A stretch of 39,287 bases of DNA, taken from contig CAZHMD010000016.1 of assembly GCA_964533735.1 (NCBI GenBank), forward strand, positions 1 to 39,287, read 5' to 3'. The DNA is from UBA6107 sp964533735. Its GTDB lineage: Bacteria; Chloroflexota; Anaerolineae; Anaerolineales; Anaerolineaceae. A program made the position numbers and the translations under genes. The notes under the pieces are model-generated. The model did no database searches, had not been told where the DNA came from, and was given only the letters and a program-made list of their open reading frames with translations. This document shows positions 31,116-39,287 of the stretch, in pieces (positions within the stretch are counted from its first letter, which is position 1; every line of letters starts with the position of its first letter).

Positions 31116-32351
31116 TTACTTACTCACCAGGGCTTTCAAGAACGACAGCGTGGTCACCGCCTGCCCTGAAAGCAGGTTTTGTGCCCTGAAAAGCCTGGCT
31201 CCAGCGCGCACAAAGATCACTGAGGTACCGGCCAACAGCAGCGCTGCCAGCCCGCTCTGCCAGAACGGAACAGACGTCGCAGCCAGGCGGGTCATCATAC
31301 TCACCGGCGAGGTCAAAGGGAATAAGCTCAACGCAATTGAAATCGGGCTGTCGGGAGTTTGAATTAAGGCTGTGATAAACACAAGCGGGATGATGAGCGG
31401 AATGATCACCACGGTGGTGGTTTGCGAGGCTTCCCGCAGGTTCGGCACAAGTGCTCCCACCGCCGCCATCAGGCTGGCGTAAACCGCGTATCCAAGTAAA
31501 AAGAACACCACACCCCATACCAGAACGGAAACGGGAAGCTTAAACGCATCTCCTAGAGCAAAGCGTTTGCCGGAGAAAAGCAGCATCAGGTAACCTGAAC
31601 CCGACCACACTACCGTTTGTAATAATCCTGCCAGACCGAGCGCGATGATCTTCCCGGTCAACATCTGCAGTGGAGATACTGATGTAACCAGGATCTCCAT
31701 AGTTCGGTTCTGTTTTTCATTGGAAATGCTATTCAACAACAACGTCGAAGAGCCAAGGATTACACCGTAAAAAAGGAAGGTCACAATGTAAGGCAGGAAG
31801 AACGTCAATGGATTGTCAGCATCTCGGGTGGGTGTTTTTGCTAGGGTGACTTCGGTAACATTTGTTGGATTCTGCACCCGGTACGCCAGGTTAACGTCTC
31901 CATCTGTCAGCGCGTACGCCAGCAGAGCTTCCACCGGGCTGGAGTCTGCGCTCGCCGCCAGGGGATTAAAATCCGGACGCACATACACGACTTTTCCCGT
32001 TTCAAGGAAGTCTTTCTCGATGAGATAGTAAGCTGTGATAGTTCCCTGTGTAAGGGCGGACCTGGCAGAAACCTCATCATTAAATTCAGTCAGCTGCGTC
32101 TCATAACCAGTCGGAATCGTGGAGACCAAACCACTTTCATCCACGAACCCCTCCATAGATACCGTGGTTTTCGGACTGAACAATTCACCCAAAATATTTG
32201 TTGAATCCACGCCGGTTGACTTTTGAATTGTTGAAACGACGAAAAGAATGATCATTCCAACCAATGGCAGCATGAATAGGGTGATCAAAAATGAGCGCCG
32301 GGTAACCACGCCAATGAATTCGTTTTTTAGGATGAGCCAGGTTTTAGACAT
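31116..32351 (-). CDS. ABC-2 type exporter permease (NatB-like), copy 2
   Basis: 411 residues. One N-terminal membrane helix (about 19-42, SFLITLFMLPLVGMIILFVV) precedes an extracytoplasmic domain of about 140 residues. About six membrane segments follow from residue 185 (FFLPYIVTFLFYGVILGSSTLL onward). The conserved cytoplasmic motif SNEKQNRTMEILVTSVSP (about 210-228) is typical of NatB/YhaP-type permeases, which export ions, antibiotics or peptides with a NatA-like ATPase. It is the last of a three-gene operon (5-bp gap to its paralogue). The stop codon lies about 13 bp from the -10 box of the tRNA-Arg promoter. Confidence 0.9.
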   Translation of the reverse strand: MSKTWLILKNEFIGVVTRRSFLITLFMLPLVGMIILFVVSTIQKSTGVDSTNILGELFSPKTTVSMEGFVDESGLVSTIPTGYETQLTEFNDEVSARSALTQGTITAYYLIEKDFLETGKVVYVRPDFNPLAASADSSPVEALLAYALTDGDVNLAYRVQNPTNVTEVTLAKTPTRDADNPLTFFLPYIVTFLFYGVILGSSTLLLNSISNEKQNRTMEILVTSVSPLQMLTGKIIALGLAGLLQTVVWSGSGYLMLLFSGKRFALGDAFKLPVSVLVWGVVFFLLGYAVYASLMAAVGALVPNLREASQTTTVVIIPLIIPLVFITALIQTPDSPISIALSLFPLTSPVSMMTRLAATSVPFWQSGLAALLLAGTSVIFVRAGARLFRAQNLLSGQAVTTLSFLKALVSK

Positions 32352-32356
32352 CGACC

Positions 32357-33562
32357 CTACCTCACTTCTTTTCTAAAAGCTTCTAAAAGGTTTACTTTCT
32401 TGCCGTATCGCAGCATCCCCAGCCGGAACACCCTGCCGGCAAGCCATAACGAAAAAAGGGCAAGGATGATAAGAGAAGTGATGGAAAACACCAGCTGCCA
32501 GGTAGGGATCACAGTAAACACCGCCCTCATCTGCAAAGCCAGGGGCGCCGTCATCGGGAAAAGGCTTAATGCCACGGCAATACCGCCATTGGGATTCATC
32601 ATGATTGCAGTAATAAACCAGAATGGGATCACAATCGGGATGGTAAAGATGCCTGCCACCTGTTGTGCCTCCCGCATCTCAGTTGCGGTTGCCCCTACTG
32701 CCCCCATGGCAGCTGCAACCATCACAAATGCCGGAAGGAATGTTCCTGCCAATAAAAGGATATAAGACGCTGGGATTTGAGGTGGTTTCCCCATGGGGAT
32801 GAATATCGGAAGAACATTGACTGCGATAATCGTAAATATGATCCAGATGATCAATTGCGTTAAACCCACCGATAGATTTCCGATGATCTTGCCAGCCATC
32901 AACTGGTTTGGGGAGATTGAAGTGACCAGTATTTCCATCGTGCGATTTTCTTTTTCTTCAACCACCGCCTGCAAGAGGTACCCGCCGCTCACATTGACTG
33001 CGATCACAAATAGAAGTCCGGTGACAATGGGAAGTACCATAACCATCCAATCGTCTACCCCGATCTCGCGTTTGCCATCTTCAGAACGCACGATCAAAGC
33101 AGTCCCCTCGGTTAGCCGTTTCACTACTTGTTCAGGTTTTCCATTAATCAGGTTGAACCTGAGAAAATCTCCAAAATCACCTTCAATATTCATGCCCGTT
33201 TTGGCAGCAGAGACCATTTTTACCTCACCCGTAGACATGTAATTGTCACCGAGCACGTAATAAGCTTGGATTTCTTTCCTGTCGAGTGCGGCTCTGGCGG
33301 CGAATTCATCCGCATATTCTGTGATTTCGATCGGCTTAAGCAGCGCGTTTCCTTCCTTTGTCGGTTGTATATGACTCTCGAGTATCTTATAAGTATCCAC
33401 GTACCCCACCGGGGTGTCATCGTACTGTATCCAGACCGAGAAGAATGAAACCAACGCGATGGCGCCAACAAACAGGGGCATACTCAATACACCGAAAAGA
33501 AAGCGTTTGGTTAAGACATGATGTTTGTATTCCTGCAGGCATACCAGCCAGAATTTCTTCAT
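32357..33562 (-). CDS. ABC-2 type exporter permease (NatB-like), copy 1
   Basis: 401 residues, same architecture as the next gene: N-terminal helix (FLFGVLSMPLFVGAIALVSF), outer domain, then multiple helices (VMVLPIVTGLLFVIAVNVSGGYLL; LIIWIIFTIIAVNVL; AFVMVAAAMGAVGA). The motif EEKENRTMEILVTSISPNQLMAGKIIGN is closely similar to its paralogue, so the two probably form a heterodimer with the ATPase encoded just upstream. Its ATG overlaps the ATPase stop codon by one base (TAATG). Confidence 0.9.
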   Translation of the reverse strand: MKKFWLVCLQEYKHHVLTKRFLFGVLSMPLFVGAIALVSFFSVWIQYDDTPVGYVDTYKILESHIQPTKEGNALLKPIEITEYADEFAARAALDRKEIQAYYVLGDNYMSTGEVKMVSAAKTGMNIEGDFGDFLRFNLINGKPEQVVKRLTEGTALIVRSEDGKREIGVDDWMVMVLPIVTGLLFVIAVNVSGGYLLQAVVEEKENRTMEILVTSISPNQLMAGKIIGNLSVGLTQLIIWIIFTIIAVNVLPIFIPMGKPPQIPASYILLLAGTFLPAFVMVAAAMGAVGATATEMREAQQVAGIFTIPIVIPFWFITAIMMNPNGGIAVALSLFPMTAPLALQMRAVFTVIPTWQLVFSITSLIILALFSLWLAGRVFRLGMLRYGKKVNLLEAFRKEVR

Positions 33563-34461
33563 TAGTCCCGCGTTTCTTTAACTACTTCGATGAAGATTTC
33601 ATCAAGGGACGGCACAGCGATTTCATATTGTTCTAATTCGATCCCTCGATCAACCATCGTTTTTAACAAGTGTTGAGAAGTTACCCCTTGCTTCAGATGT
33701 AGCAGATAATGGCTGTTTTGTTTGATGATCTCTTCCACACCTTCAACTTGAGCTGGCAGGTCGATCAATGGTCGCACGATGACCGATTGGCTCGCATATT
33801 TTTTACGGATTTCTTGTAGTGTTCCATATAACATCGTGCACCCTTTATGGATCAATGCAATCCGGTCTGCCAATTCCTCCACCTGGTGCATTTGGTGAGA
33901 ACACATCACAATGGCTGTGCCCTTGGCGCGTTCCTCGCGCAGGATGTCTTTGACCATTTGCGTGTTCACCGGATCAAGCGCGCTGAATGGTTCATCGATG
34001 ATTACGAGTGAAGGCTCGTGGATCAGCGTGGTGATCAGCTGCGCTTTTTGCTGCATGCCTTTGCTCAGTTCTTTCACTTTCTTTTTACGCGCATCCGTCA
34101 GGTCAAAACGTTCCAGATACCCGCCGACCTTGTTCCGTGCGTCAGTTTCTTCAAGACCCTTCAATGTCGCCAGGTAAACCAGGCATCGCTCCAATGGGAT
34201 GTCCTGGTAGAGTCCTCGTTCTTCAGGGAGGTAACCGATTTTATTCTTTTTATCTTCAGACATCTCTCCACCCAGGATGCTCACCTTACCCGAGTCCGGT
34301 TTGAAGATGTCGAGGATGATGCGGATTGACGTCGTCTTACCTGCACCGTTTGGTCCAAGCAGACCAAAGATCTCGCCGGATTCCACGTTGAATGAAACAT
34401 CGTCCACGGCTCTCAGGTTGCCAAAATTCTTGGAGATATGATCAACAATTATTGCGGGCAT
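33562..34461 (-). CDS. ABC transporter ATPase (NatA-like)
   Basis: 299 residues: Walker A GLLGPNGAGKTTS (34-46), signature LSKGMQQKAQ (about 136-145), Walker B LVIIDEPFSALDP (about 157-169), and H-loop VMCSHQ. The extra C-terminal region (about 220-299; RPLIDLPAQVEGVEEI, LDEIFIEVV) is the DUF4162-type tail common in these ATPases. It drives export through the two permeases downstream, overlapping the first by one base. AAAGGA precedes the ATG. Confidence 0.92.
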   Translation of the reverse strand: MPAIIVDHISKNFGNLRAVDDVSFNVESGEIFGLLGPNGAGKTTSIRIILDIFKPDSGKVSILGGEMSEDKKNKIGYLPEERGLYQDIPLERCLVYLATLKGLEETDARNKVGGYLERFDLTDARKKKVKELSKGMQQKAQLITTLIHEPSLVIIDEPFSALDPVNTQMVKDILREERAKGTAIVMCSHQMHQVEELADRIALIHKGCTMLYGTLQEIRKKYASQSVIVRPLIDLPAQVEGVEEIIKQNSHYLLHLKQGVTSQHLLKTMVDRGIELEQYEIAVPSLDEIFIEVVKETRD

Positions 34462-34502
34462 GAGGGGTCCTTTCTGAAAATAACAACACTTATTATATTA
34501 CG

Positions 34503-34535
34503 AAAAAAACCACCTCTGGGTTTCACCAGAGGTGG
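34503..34535 (-). terminator. Terminator of the BMP-type importer operon
   Basis: On the minus strand CCACCTCTGG, a 6-nt loop and CCAGAGGTGG form a perfect 10-bp stem followed by seven T residues (34509-34503). It separates the importer operon from the exporter operon. Confidence 0.93.
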
Positions 34536-34555
34536 TGGGATCGTTAACTTATACC

Positions 34556-35833
34556 TTATTCCTTCGTGTACGGTTCTCCATCTGCTGCCGGCATTTGACC
34601 CTTACCGATGAATCCGGCCAGAACGATCATGGTGATCAGGTAAGGAGCCATCGCCATGAATTGCGGCGGAATGGCTGAACCCAGGATGGAGAGTTTGGAT
34701 CCAAGGGCGTCCGCGAAACCAAATAGTAATCCTGCTCCCATGGAACCAAGGGGTGTCCAGTTTCCAAAGATCATGGCCGCCAGCCCGATAAAGCCTTTAC
34801 CTGCGGTCATGCCTTCATCAAAACGGCCAACTGAACCCAGGGTGAAGAATGCCCCTGCAATACCCGCCACAACCCCGCCCAACAGTACCGCCATGTAGCG
34901 TGTTTTAAAGACATTTATTCCCAGTGTATCTGCAGCCTTGGGATGTTCACCCACCGAGCGCAGGCGCAAACCCCACCTCGTTGAGAATAAAGCCACCTGG
35001 ATGACAATTAAAAGGATGAACATCAGGTAAACGAATAGGTTGGTATTGAAGAAGATTGGTCCGATTAGCGGAATATCCGCCAATAACGGAATCGGGATGC
35101 GGGTGAACATGGGTGGCGAATTCAATGCTTGGTTGGTTTGCAGGAACTTCTGAGATACAAAAGCGGTAAAACCTGCAGAAAAGATATTGATTACTGTTCC
35201 TGAGATGATTTGATTTATTTTGTACTTGATCGATAACACAGCATGCAGCAGCGCCAGGAGTACCCCTGAGAGGATTGCTCCCAGTAAACCCAGCCAGGCA
35301 TTATGAGTCAAGCTGCCAACTAGTGCCCCGACCATTGAAGCCATTAACATCATGCCTTCGATGGCAATATTCACAACGCCTGAACGTTCGCATAGCACAC
35401 CTGAAAATGCTCCTAAAGTGATGGGTACCGAAAGGAGAACTGCGCTGGAGAGCATTCCTGCCAGGTTAACAGATTTGCCCGATGCCTGCCAGGTAAGGAA
35501 GGCAAAGATCAGGAGCATCCCGGTAAGTCCAACCATCCCGTTGGTGACTTTTCCAAAACCTTTGAGCAATTGATAGATACCAATTGCCAGGGTGAGACCG
35601 GCAAGAATGATCAGGGTGATTTGGGTTGGGACGATCCAATTGCCCAACAACCCTTGTGTAATTCCACCGGGTGTCATTACAAATGTCGTTTTTGTTTCTG
35701 CTGCCATGCCCCTCGTAAACACAACCAGGATGATGGCTGCGATCAGGATTTCCACGATTCCCATGACCAATTTTCGGGTGGGGGAAACCTCGTAGATGCG
35801 GTGGTGCTGAATGGCTTGTGATGTAGTGGCCAT
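34556..35833 (-). CDS. ABC importer permease, nucleoside/simple-sugar type (YufQ/BmpC-like)
   Basis: 425 residues with about 9-10 membrane helices (AIILVVFTRGM, ITLIILAGLTLAIGIYQLL, GMLLIFAFLTWQ, SSAVLLSVPITLGAFSGVLCERSGVVNIAIEGMML and others). The segment CERSGVVNIAIEGMMLMAS and the later SVGEHPKAADTLGIN with GLAAMIFGNWTPLGS are signatures of the branched/monosaccharide-type permeases paired with BMP lipoproteins. It overlaps the preceding permease gene by one base (TAATG) and ends the operon before a strong terminator. The N-terminus has two or three extra helices compared with short family members. Confidence 0.92.
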   Translation of the reverse strand: MATTSQAIQHHRIYEVSPTRKLVMGIVEILIAAIILVVFTRGMAAETKTTFVMTPGGITQGLLGNWIVPTQITLIILAGLTLAIGIYQLLKGFGKVTNGMVGLTGMLLIFAFLTWQASGKSVNLAGMLSSAVLLSVPITLGAFSGVLCERSGVVNIAIEGMMLMASMVGALVGSLTHNAWLGLLGAILSGVLLALLHAVLSIKYKINQIISGTVINIFSAGFTAFVSQKFLQTNQALNSPPMFTRIPIPLLADIPLIGPIFFNTNLFVYLMFILLIVIQVALFSTRWGLRLRSVGEHPKAADTLGINVFKTRYMAVLLGGVVAGIAGAFFTLGSVGRFDEGMTAGKGFIGLAAMIFGNWTPLGSMGAGLLFGFADALGSKLSILGSAIPPQFMAMAPYLITMIVLAGFIGKGQMPAADGEPYTKE

Positions 35834-37119
35834 TATTTACCTCCTCCCCAACCGCTGACAAACACAGTAGTTTCTTCCAATTTTGGCTGCCGTAACCGGT
35901 AGATTGCGCGGATTATCGCGGGGGCTGCCACAAACATCAAAATAACTGCCTGGACCACGTCAATAATATCGATTGGAATTCGCGAAACCACCATCATACG
36001 CGTAGCGCCGTTTCGCAGGGTTCCGAAGAGTATGGAGGTAAGCACCACTCCAAGGGGGTGGTTATTCCCGATCAAGGCTAGTGCGATACTGTCATAACCA
36101 TAACCGGAAGAAAGTCCCAGTGCCATACTGCGGTTGATTGCCAGGATCTGAACGCCGCCGGCAATACCCGCGAGTGCACCAGATAAAGCCATTCCAATTA
36201 CAGTAGTTTTTAGTACGCTTAAACCGGCATATTTGGCTGCCCGGGGGTTTGACCCCACAGTACGCATATTCAATCCCCATGTGGTTTTAAACAAAAGCCA
36301 CCAAACGAACCATGCTACTAACAAAGCGATAAAGAATCCCAAATGAAAACGGATTGGCGTCTGGAAGAATTGTGGTATCCTGGCGCCCTCCTGGATCATC
36401 GGGCTGATAGGCATGCCGCCTGAACCTGGTCGGGTCATCGGACCGGAAAGAAGCCATTCTGTTAATCGGAATGCGATCCAGTTCATCATGATTGTGTTGA
36501 TCACCTCATGCCCGCCGGTGGTGGCTTTCAAAACACCCGGAATAAATCCCCAGATGGCTCCCCCCAGTGCCCCAGCGAGTAGTGCCAGCGGCATATGGAT
36601 GAAAGCCGGAAGACCAGTGATGCTGTATCCAACGAACGTGGCAAAAGCAGCACCCATGAATAACTGACCCTCTACGCCAATGTTGAATAGCCCAGCCCGG
36701 AATCCAAGAGCAACTGCCAGGCCTGTAAAGATATACGGGGTTGCCTGGACGAGGGATTCCAGGAACGGGTTCAAGGCTTCGCGGATTGCCTTGGGATCGC
36801 CGTCTTTGAGAGAAGAAACGATTCGCGCCGGATCCCCGATGGATCCTGTGAAGAGCGCTTTGTATGCCACCCAGATCTCGACAAATGATTGCTTCAATCC
36901 GCCGAAAAATGAATCTCTGAATGCAGCGTACACAGTCTCACTGGTTGCCGCGATCATGATCGCTCCAATGATCAATCCGGTGAGAATAGCCAGGGCGGGA
37001 ATCGCAATTACGCTCCAGAAGGAACGCTTGTGTCCCTCGAGTTTGCCATCGTGGTCGTGGTTCAGTTCCTGGATAAGCACCTTGCCGGCATCAGTTTTTG
37101 TTTTGTTTTTTGGAGTCAA
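35833..37119 (-). CDS. ABC importer permease, nucleoside/simple-sugar type (YufP/BmpB-like)
   Basis: 428 residues. A charged N-terminal tail of about 32 residues precedes the first helix (SVIAIPALAILTGLIIGAIMI). Family signatures are FNIGVEGQLFMGAAFATFVGY, GGHEVINTIMMNWIAF, TVGSNPRAAKYAGLS and YGYDSIALALIGNNHPLGV. It forms the membrane channel with the YufQ-like permease encoded next. It lies 12 bp after the ATPase gene. Likely substrates are nucleosides, from the BMP family context. Confidence 0.92.
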   Translation of the reverse strand: MTPKNKTKTDAGKVLIQELNHDHDGKLEGHKRSFWSVIAIPALAILTGLIIGAIMIAATSETVYAAFRDSFFGGLKQSFVEIWVAYKALFTGSIGDPARIVSSLKDGDPKAIREALNPFLESLVQATPYIFTGLAVALGFRAGLFNIGVEGQLFMGAAFATFVGYSITGLPAFIHMPLALLAGALGGAIWGFIPGVLKATTGGHEVINTIMMNWIAFRLTEWLLSGPMTRPGSGGMPISPMIQEGARIPQFFQTPIRFHLGFFIALLVAWFVWWLLFKTTWGLNMRTVGSNPRAAKYAGLSVLKTTVIGMALSGALAGIAGGVQILAINRSMALGLSSGYGYDSIALALIGNNHPLGVVLTSILFGTLRNGATRMMVVSRIPIDIIDVVQAVILMFVAAPAIIRAIYRLRQPKLEETTVFVSGWGGGK

Positions 37120-37131
37120 TGGAGCACCTCT

Positions 37132-38691
37132 CTAGAAAGTGGTTTCCACAATTCTTTTACCTTCGGATTTGATTGGTTCTTCCGGGATGATCCCGGCCAT
37201 CAATAAACCAATGTGTTCTTTGGTCGCCACATCGCCATCGACGACTGCAATGATCTTCCCCCGGAACATAACTGCGATCCGATCAGATAATTCCAATATC
37301 TCATCCAATTCTGGGGAGACGAGCAAGACTGCGCAGCCTTCCTCGCGTTTCTGGACGATCCGTTTATGGATGTATTCGATAGACCCAACATCCAGTCCGC
37401 GTGTAGGTTGTGATGCTACGAGTAATTGGATCGGCCGTGAAAGTTCGCGGGCAATGATCACCTTTTGCTGGTTCCCTCCTGAGAGGGTTCCAACTGGGGT
37501 GAAGGAACTCGGAGTTCGAATATCAAAATCTTTGATTAACTTATTGGAGTTTTCAAGGATTGTTTTATACTGCAGAATAACCCCTTTGGAAAATGGTTCC
37601 TTATGATAAGTGCACAGAACCAGGTTTTCAGCCACTGGGAACGGCAGGACCAGTCCATCAGCCTGGCGGTCTTCCGGTACATGCGCACTTCCCATTTCAG
37701 TGATTTCCCTTGGGGAAGATTTGGTAATATCTTCACCGAGTAAGGTGATTTTACCCCTGGATATTTTTTTAAGTCCTGTGATTGCTTCTACCAATTCTGT
37801 CTGACCATTTCCTTGAACGCCGGCTACACCTACTATCTCGCCAGCACGGACTTCCAGGGAGATATGGTCGACACAAACATCCTGCATGTTATCTGCTACG
37901 ACCAGGTCTTCCACAGTAAGAACTACTTCACCTGGTGTCTTTTTCGTCTTTTCAACCACAAGGTTTACTTCATGTCCAACCATCATGGAAGCCAGTGAAT
38001 TCTTGTCCGCCTTGTCAGGAGTAGTTTCACCCACCATAGCTCCGCGGCGTATGACCATAATACGGTCTGCCACATCCAGAACCTCTCTCAACTTGTGAGT
38101 GATAAAAATTATGGACTTTCCCTGTTTGGCCAGTGATCGCATAATGATAAAAAGATCATCCGCTTCCTGCGGGGTGAGCACTGCAGTAGGTTCGTCGAAG
38201 ATCAGGATCTCTGCGTTCCTGTATAACAGTTTGATGATCTCTACCCGCTGTTGAACACCAACCGGCAGATCGCGGACGTAATCATCCGGGTCGACTTCCA
38301 ATTTAAAATTCTGAGATATTTCCTTGATTTTTAATGCTGCCTTGGGCCGGTCAAGAAAATCCCCGCCTTTTACACTTTCATTTCCCAGCATTACATTTTC
38401 AGTAACGGTGAAAACCGGAATGAGCATGAAATGTTGGTGTACCATGCCAATACCAGCGTTGATCGCATCCGTGGGCGAATTGACCGTGATCTTTTCATCA
38501 TTAACCAGGATTTCACCTTCATCCGGCTGATAGAGTCCATAGAGGATGTTCATCAGGGTAGATTTTCCAGCGCCGTTTTCCCCCAATAATGCCAGAATCT
38601 CACCTTTTTGCAAGGTGAGATCAATATGGTCATTTGCCAACACGCCCGGGAAACGCTTGGTGATCCCTTTCAGCTGAAGAATTGGAGCCAT
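37132..38691 (-). CDS. ABC importer ATPase with two nucleotide-binding domains (YufO/MglA-like)
   Basis: 519 residues. First domain: GENGAGKSTLM (36-46), Q-loop VHQHFM, signature LPVGVQQRVEI, Walker B LIFDEPTAVLTP. Second domain: VAGVQGNGQTELV (degenerate Walker A), signature LSGGNQQKVIIAREL, and QPTRGLDVGS in place of the DEP-type Walker B, the usual asymmetry of this sugar/nucleoside importer class. It lies between the binding protein (terminator-containing gap) and the permeases (12 bp), completing the importer. Confidence 0.94.
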   Translation of the reverse strand: MAPILQLKGITKRFPGVLANDHIDLTLQKGEILALLGENGAGKSTLMNILYGLYQPDEGEILVNDEKITVNSPTDAINAGIGMVHQHFMLIPVFTVTENVMLGNESVKGGDFLDRPKAALKIKEISQNFKLEVDPDDYVRDLPVGVQQRVEIIKLLYRNAEILIFDEPTAVLTPQEADDLFIIMRSLAKQGKSIIFITHKLREVLDVADRIMVIRRGAMVGETTPDKADKNSLASMMVGHEVNLVVEKTKKTPGEVVLTVEDLVVADNMQDVCVDHISLEVRAGEIVGVAGVQGNGQTELVEAITGLKKISRGKITLLGEDITKSSPREITEMGSAHVPEDRQADGLVLPFPVAENLVLCTYHKEPFSKGVILQYKTILENSNKLIKDFDIRTPSSFTPVGTLSGGNQQKVIIARELSRPIQLLVASQPTRGLDVGSIEYIHKRIVQKREEGCAVLLVSPELDEILELSDRIAVMFRGKIIAVVDGDVATKEHIGLLMAGIIPEEPIKSEGKRIVETTF

Positions 38692-38740
38692 ATGTTTACC
38701 CCGTTTCTGTTCAAGGATTTCGTTTATTTTACCATATACA

Positions 38741-38778
38741 AAAAAAGAGGGTTGGAGTGAAACTCCAACCCTCTTTTA
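38741..38778 (-). terminator. Strong terminator after the BMP binding-protein gene
   Basis: A perfect 16-bp stem (38743-38758 with 38762-38777) with a 3-nt loop; on the minus strand it runs into a T-tract. Placed between the binding-protein gene and the ATPase gene, it should lower expression of the ATPase and permeases relative to the binding protein, a common arrangement in importers. Confidence 0.93.
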
Positions 38779-38790
38779 GCTTACTTGAGA

Positions 38791-39287
38791 TTACTTGAGA
38801 ACAATGGTTCCGGCGATGATGTCAGCTTTGAGCTGATCGAGTTCTGCCTGGAGTTCGGGGGTTACGAGGGTTCCAAGATCGTGGAACGGGGACATCGCAA
38901 CACCTTCGTTTGCCAGGGTACCAACGCTCACACCACCAACATAGGTGCCGTCCATTGCGGACTGGATCACTGCAAATGTGGTTGCGTTCATCAATTTCTG
39001 AACGGAAGTGAGGGTGATGGCGCCGTATTCTGGGCTGGTCAGGAACCAGTCAGAGTCAACACCAATGACGTATGCATTGCCGCGTTCCAGAATTGCGGCA
39101 GCAGCACCAAGTCCAACAGGTCCAGCAACTGGCATGATGATGTCAGCGCCTTCGTCCATTAGGGTTACAGCCAGTTCTTTGCCTTTTTGCTGATCGTCAA
39201 AGGACATGCTGAAGAGGCCTTTGGTGTCATCAGTCAGATCCCAACCAAGAACTTCCACTGCGGTTCCCTTAACTTCATTGTATTTGG
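38791..39287 (-). CDS. BMP-family ABC substrate-binding protein (5' part outside the window)
   Basis: The C-terminal 165 residues are visible; the frame stays open to the window edge (KYNEVKGTAVEVLGWD at 39286 downward). FSMSFDDQQKGKELAVTLMDEGADIIMPVAGPVGLGAAAA and VIGVDSDW match the BMP/PnrA/Med basic membrane lipoprotein family, which binds nucleosides or related ligands outside the cell. It feeds the ATPase and permeases downstream. A 10-bp duplication (TTACTTGAGA at 38781 and 38791) overlaps the stop codon. Confidence 0.92.
   Translation of the reverse strand, partial: KYNEVKGTAVEVLGWDLTDDTKGLFSMSFDDQQKGKELAVTLMDEGADIIMPVAGPVGLGAAAAILERGNAYVIGVDSDWFLTSPEYGAITLTSVQKLMNATTFAVIQSAMDGTYVGGVSVGTLANEGVAMSPFHDLGTLVTPELQAELDQLKADIIAGTIVLK

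Overview
The window looks like a chromosomal segment of a Chloroflexota-type bacterium, probably Anaerolineae. This is inferred from the mix of gene families and gene style, not from a marker gene. It holds one genomic island of about 29.7 kb set into host DNA at a tRNA-Arg(UCG) gene.

Host DNA, left (1-1365). A LacI-family repressor runs off the left edge on the minus strand. Its promoter is near consensus and overlaps three operator-like dodecamers. Next come a tandem array derived from the tRNA-Arg 3' half, an assembly gap of exactly 100 N inside that array, and the displaced original 3' half of the tRNA.

Island (about 1366-31055). Both ends carry the same 17-bp core from the anticodon loop and stem of tRNA-Arg. 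Paired TTGCACCTTAA boxes lie about 100-115 bp inside each end, as expected of integrase arm sites. The left cargo is a UDG-like Cys-rich protein, an AbiE toxin-antitoxin pair with an inverted-repeat operator, a DUF2779 nuclease, a metallophosphoesterase framed by GC-rich repeats, a GmrSD-type (DUF262/DUF1524) restriction protein, and a ribbon-helix-helix plus membrane-protein pair. The centre is a tightly packed minus-strand run of nine genes (23951 down to 10691). In transcription order these are a small HTH protein, a PLD-SNF2 helicase, an Eco57I-type adenine methylase, a second GmrSD-like protein, a DprA-like protein, a HARP-like/coiled-coil/HEPN-like protein, a RarA-lid-like protein, a possible ADP-ribosyltransferase-fold protein and a wHTH-PD-(D/E)XK nuclease. 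This set matches no named defence system I can recall and is the best candidate here for an undescribed one. A large PD-(D/E)XK plus helical-repeat protein is divergent from it. The right end is the mobility module: a DnaB-N/RepA-like replicative helicase behind a likely transcription attenuator, a small Xis-like HTH protein, and a tyrosine integrase with all six catalytic residues.

Host DNA, right (31011-39287). The tRNA-Arg gene has been rebuilt by the island and is a chimera. It is followed by a NatA/NatB-like ABC exporter (one ATPase, two permeases) and a BMP-type nucleoside/simple-sugar ABC importer (binding protein cut by the window edge, double ATPase, two permeases), all on the minus strand.

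No conjugation, capsid or terminase genes are visible. With integrase, excisionase-like and replication genes plus defence cargo, the island looks like a replicating integrative element or phage-satellite-like element that would need a helper to move.
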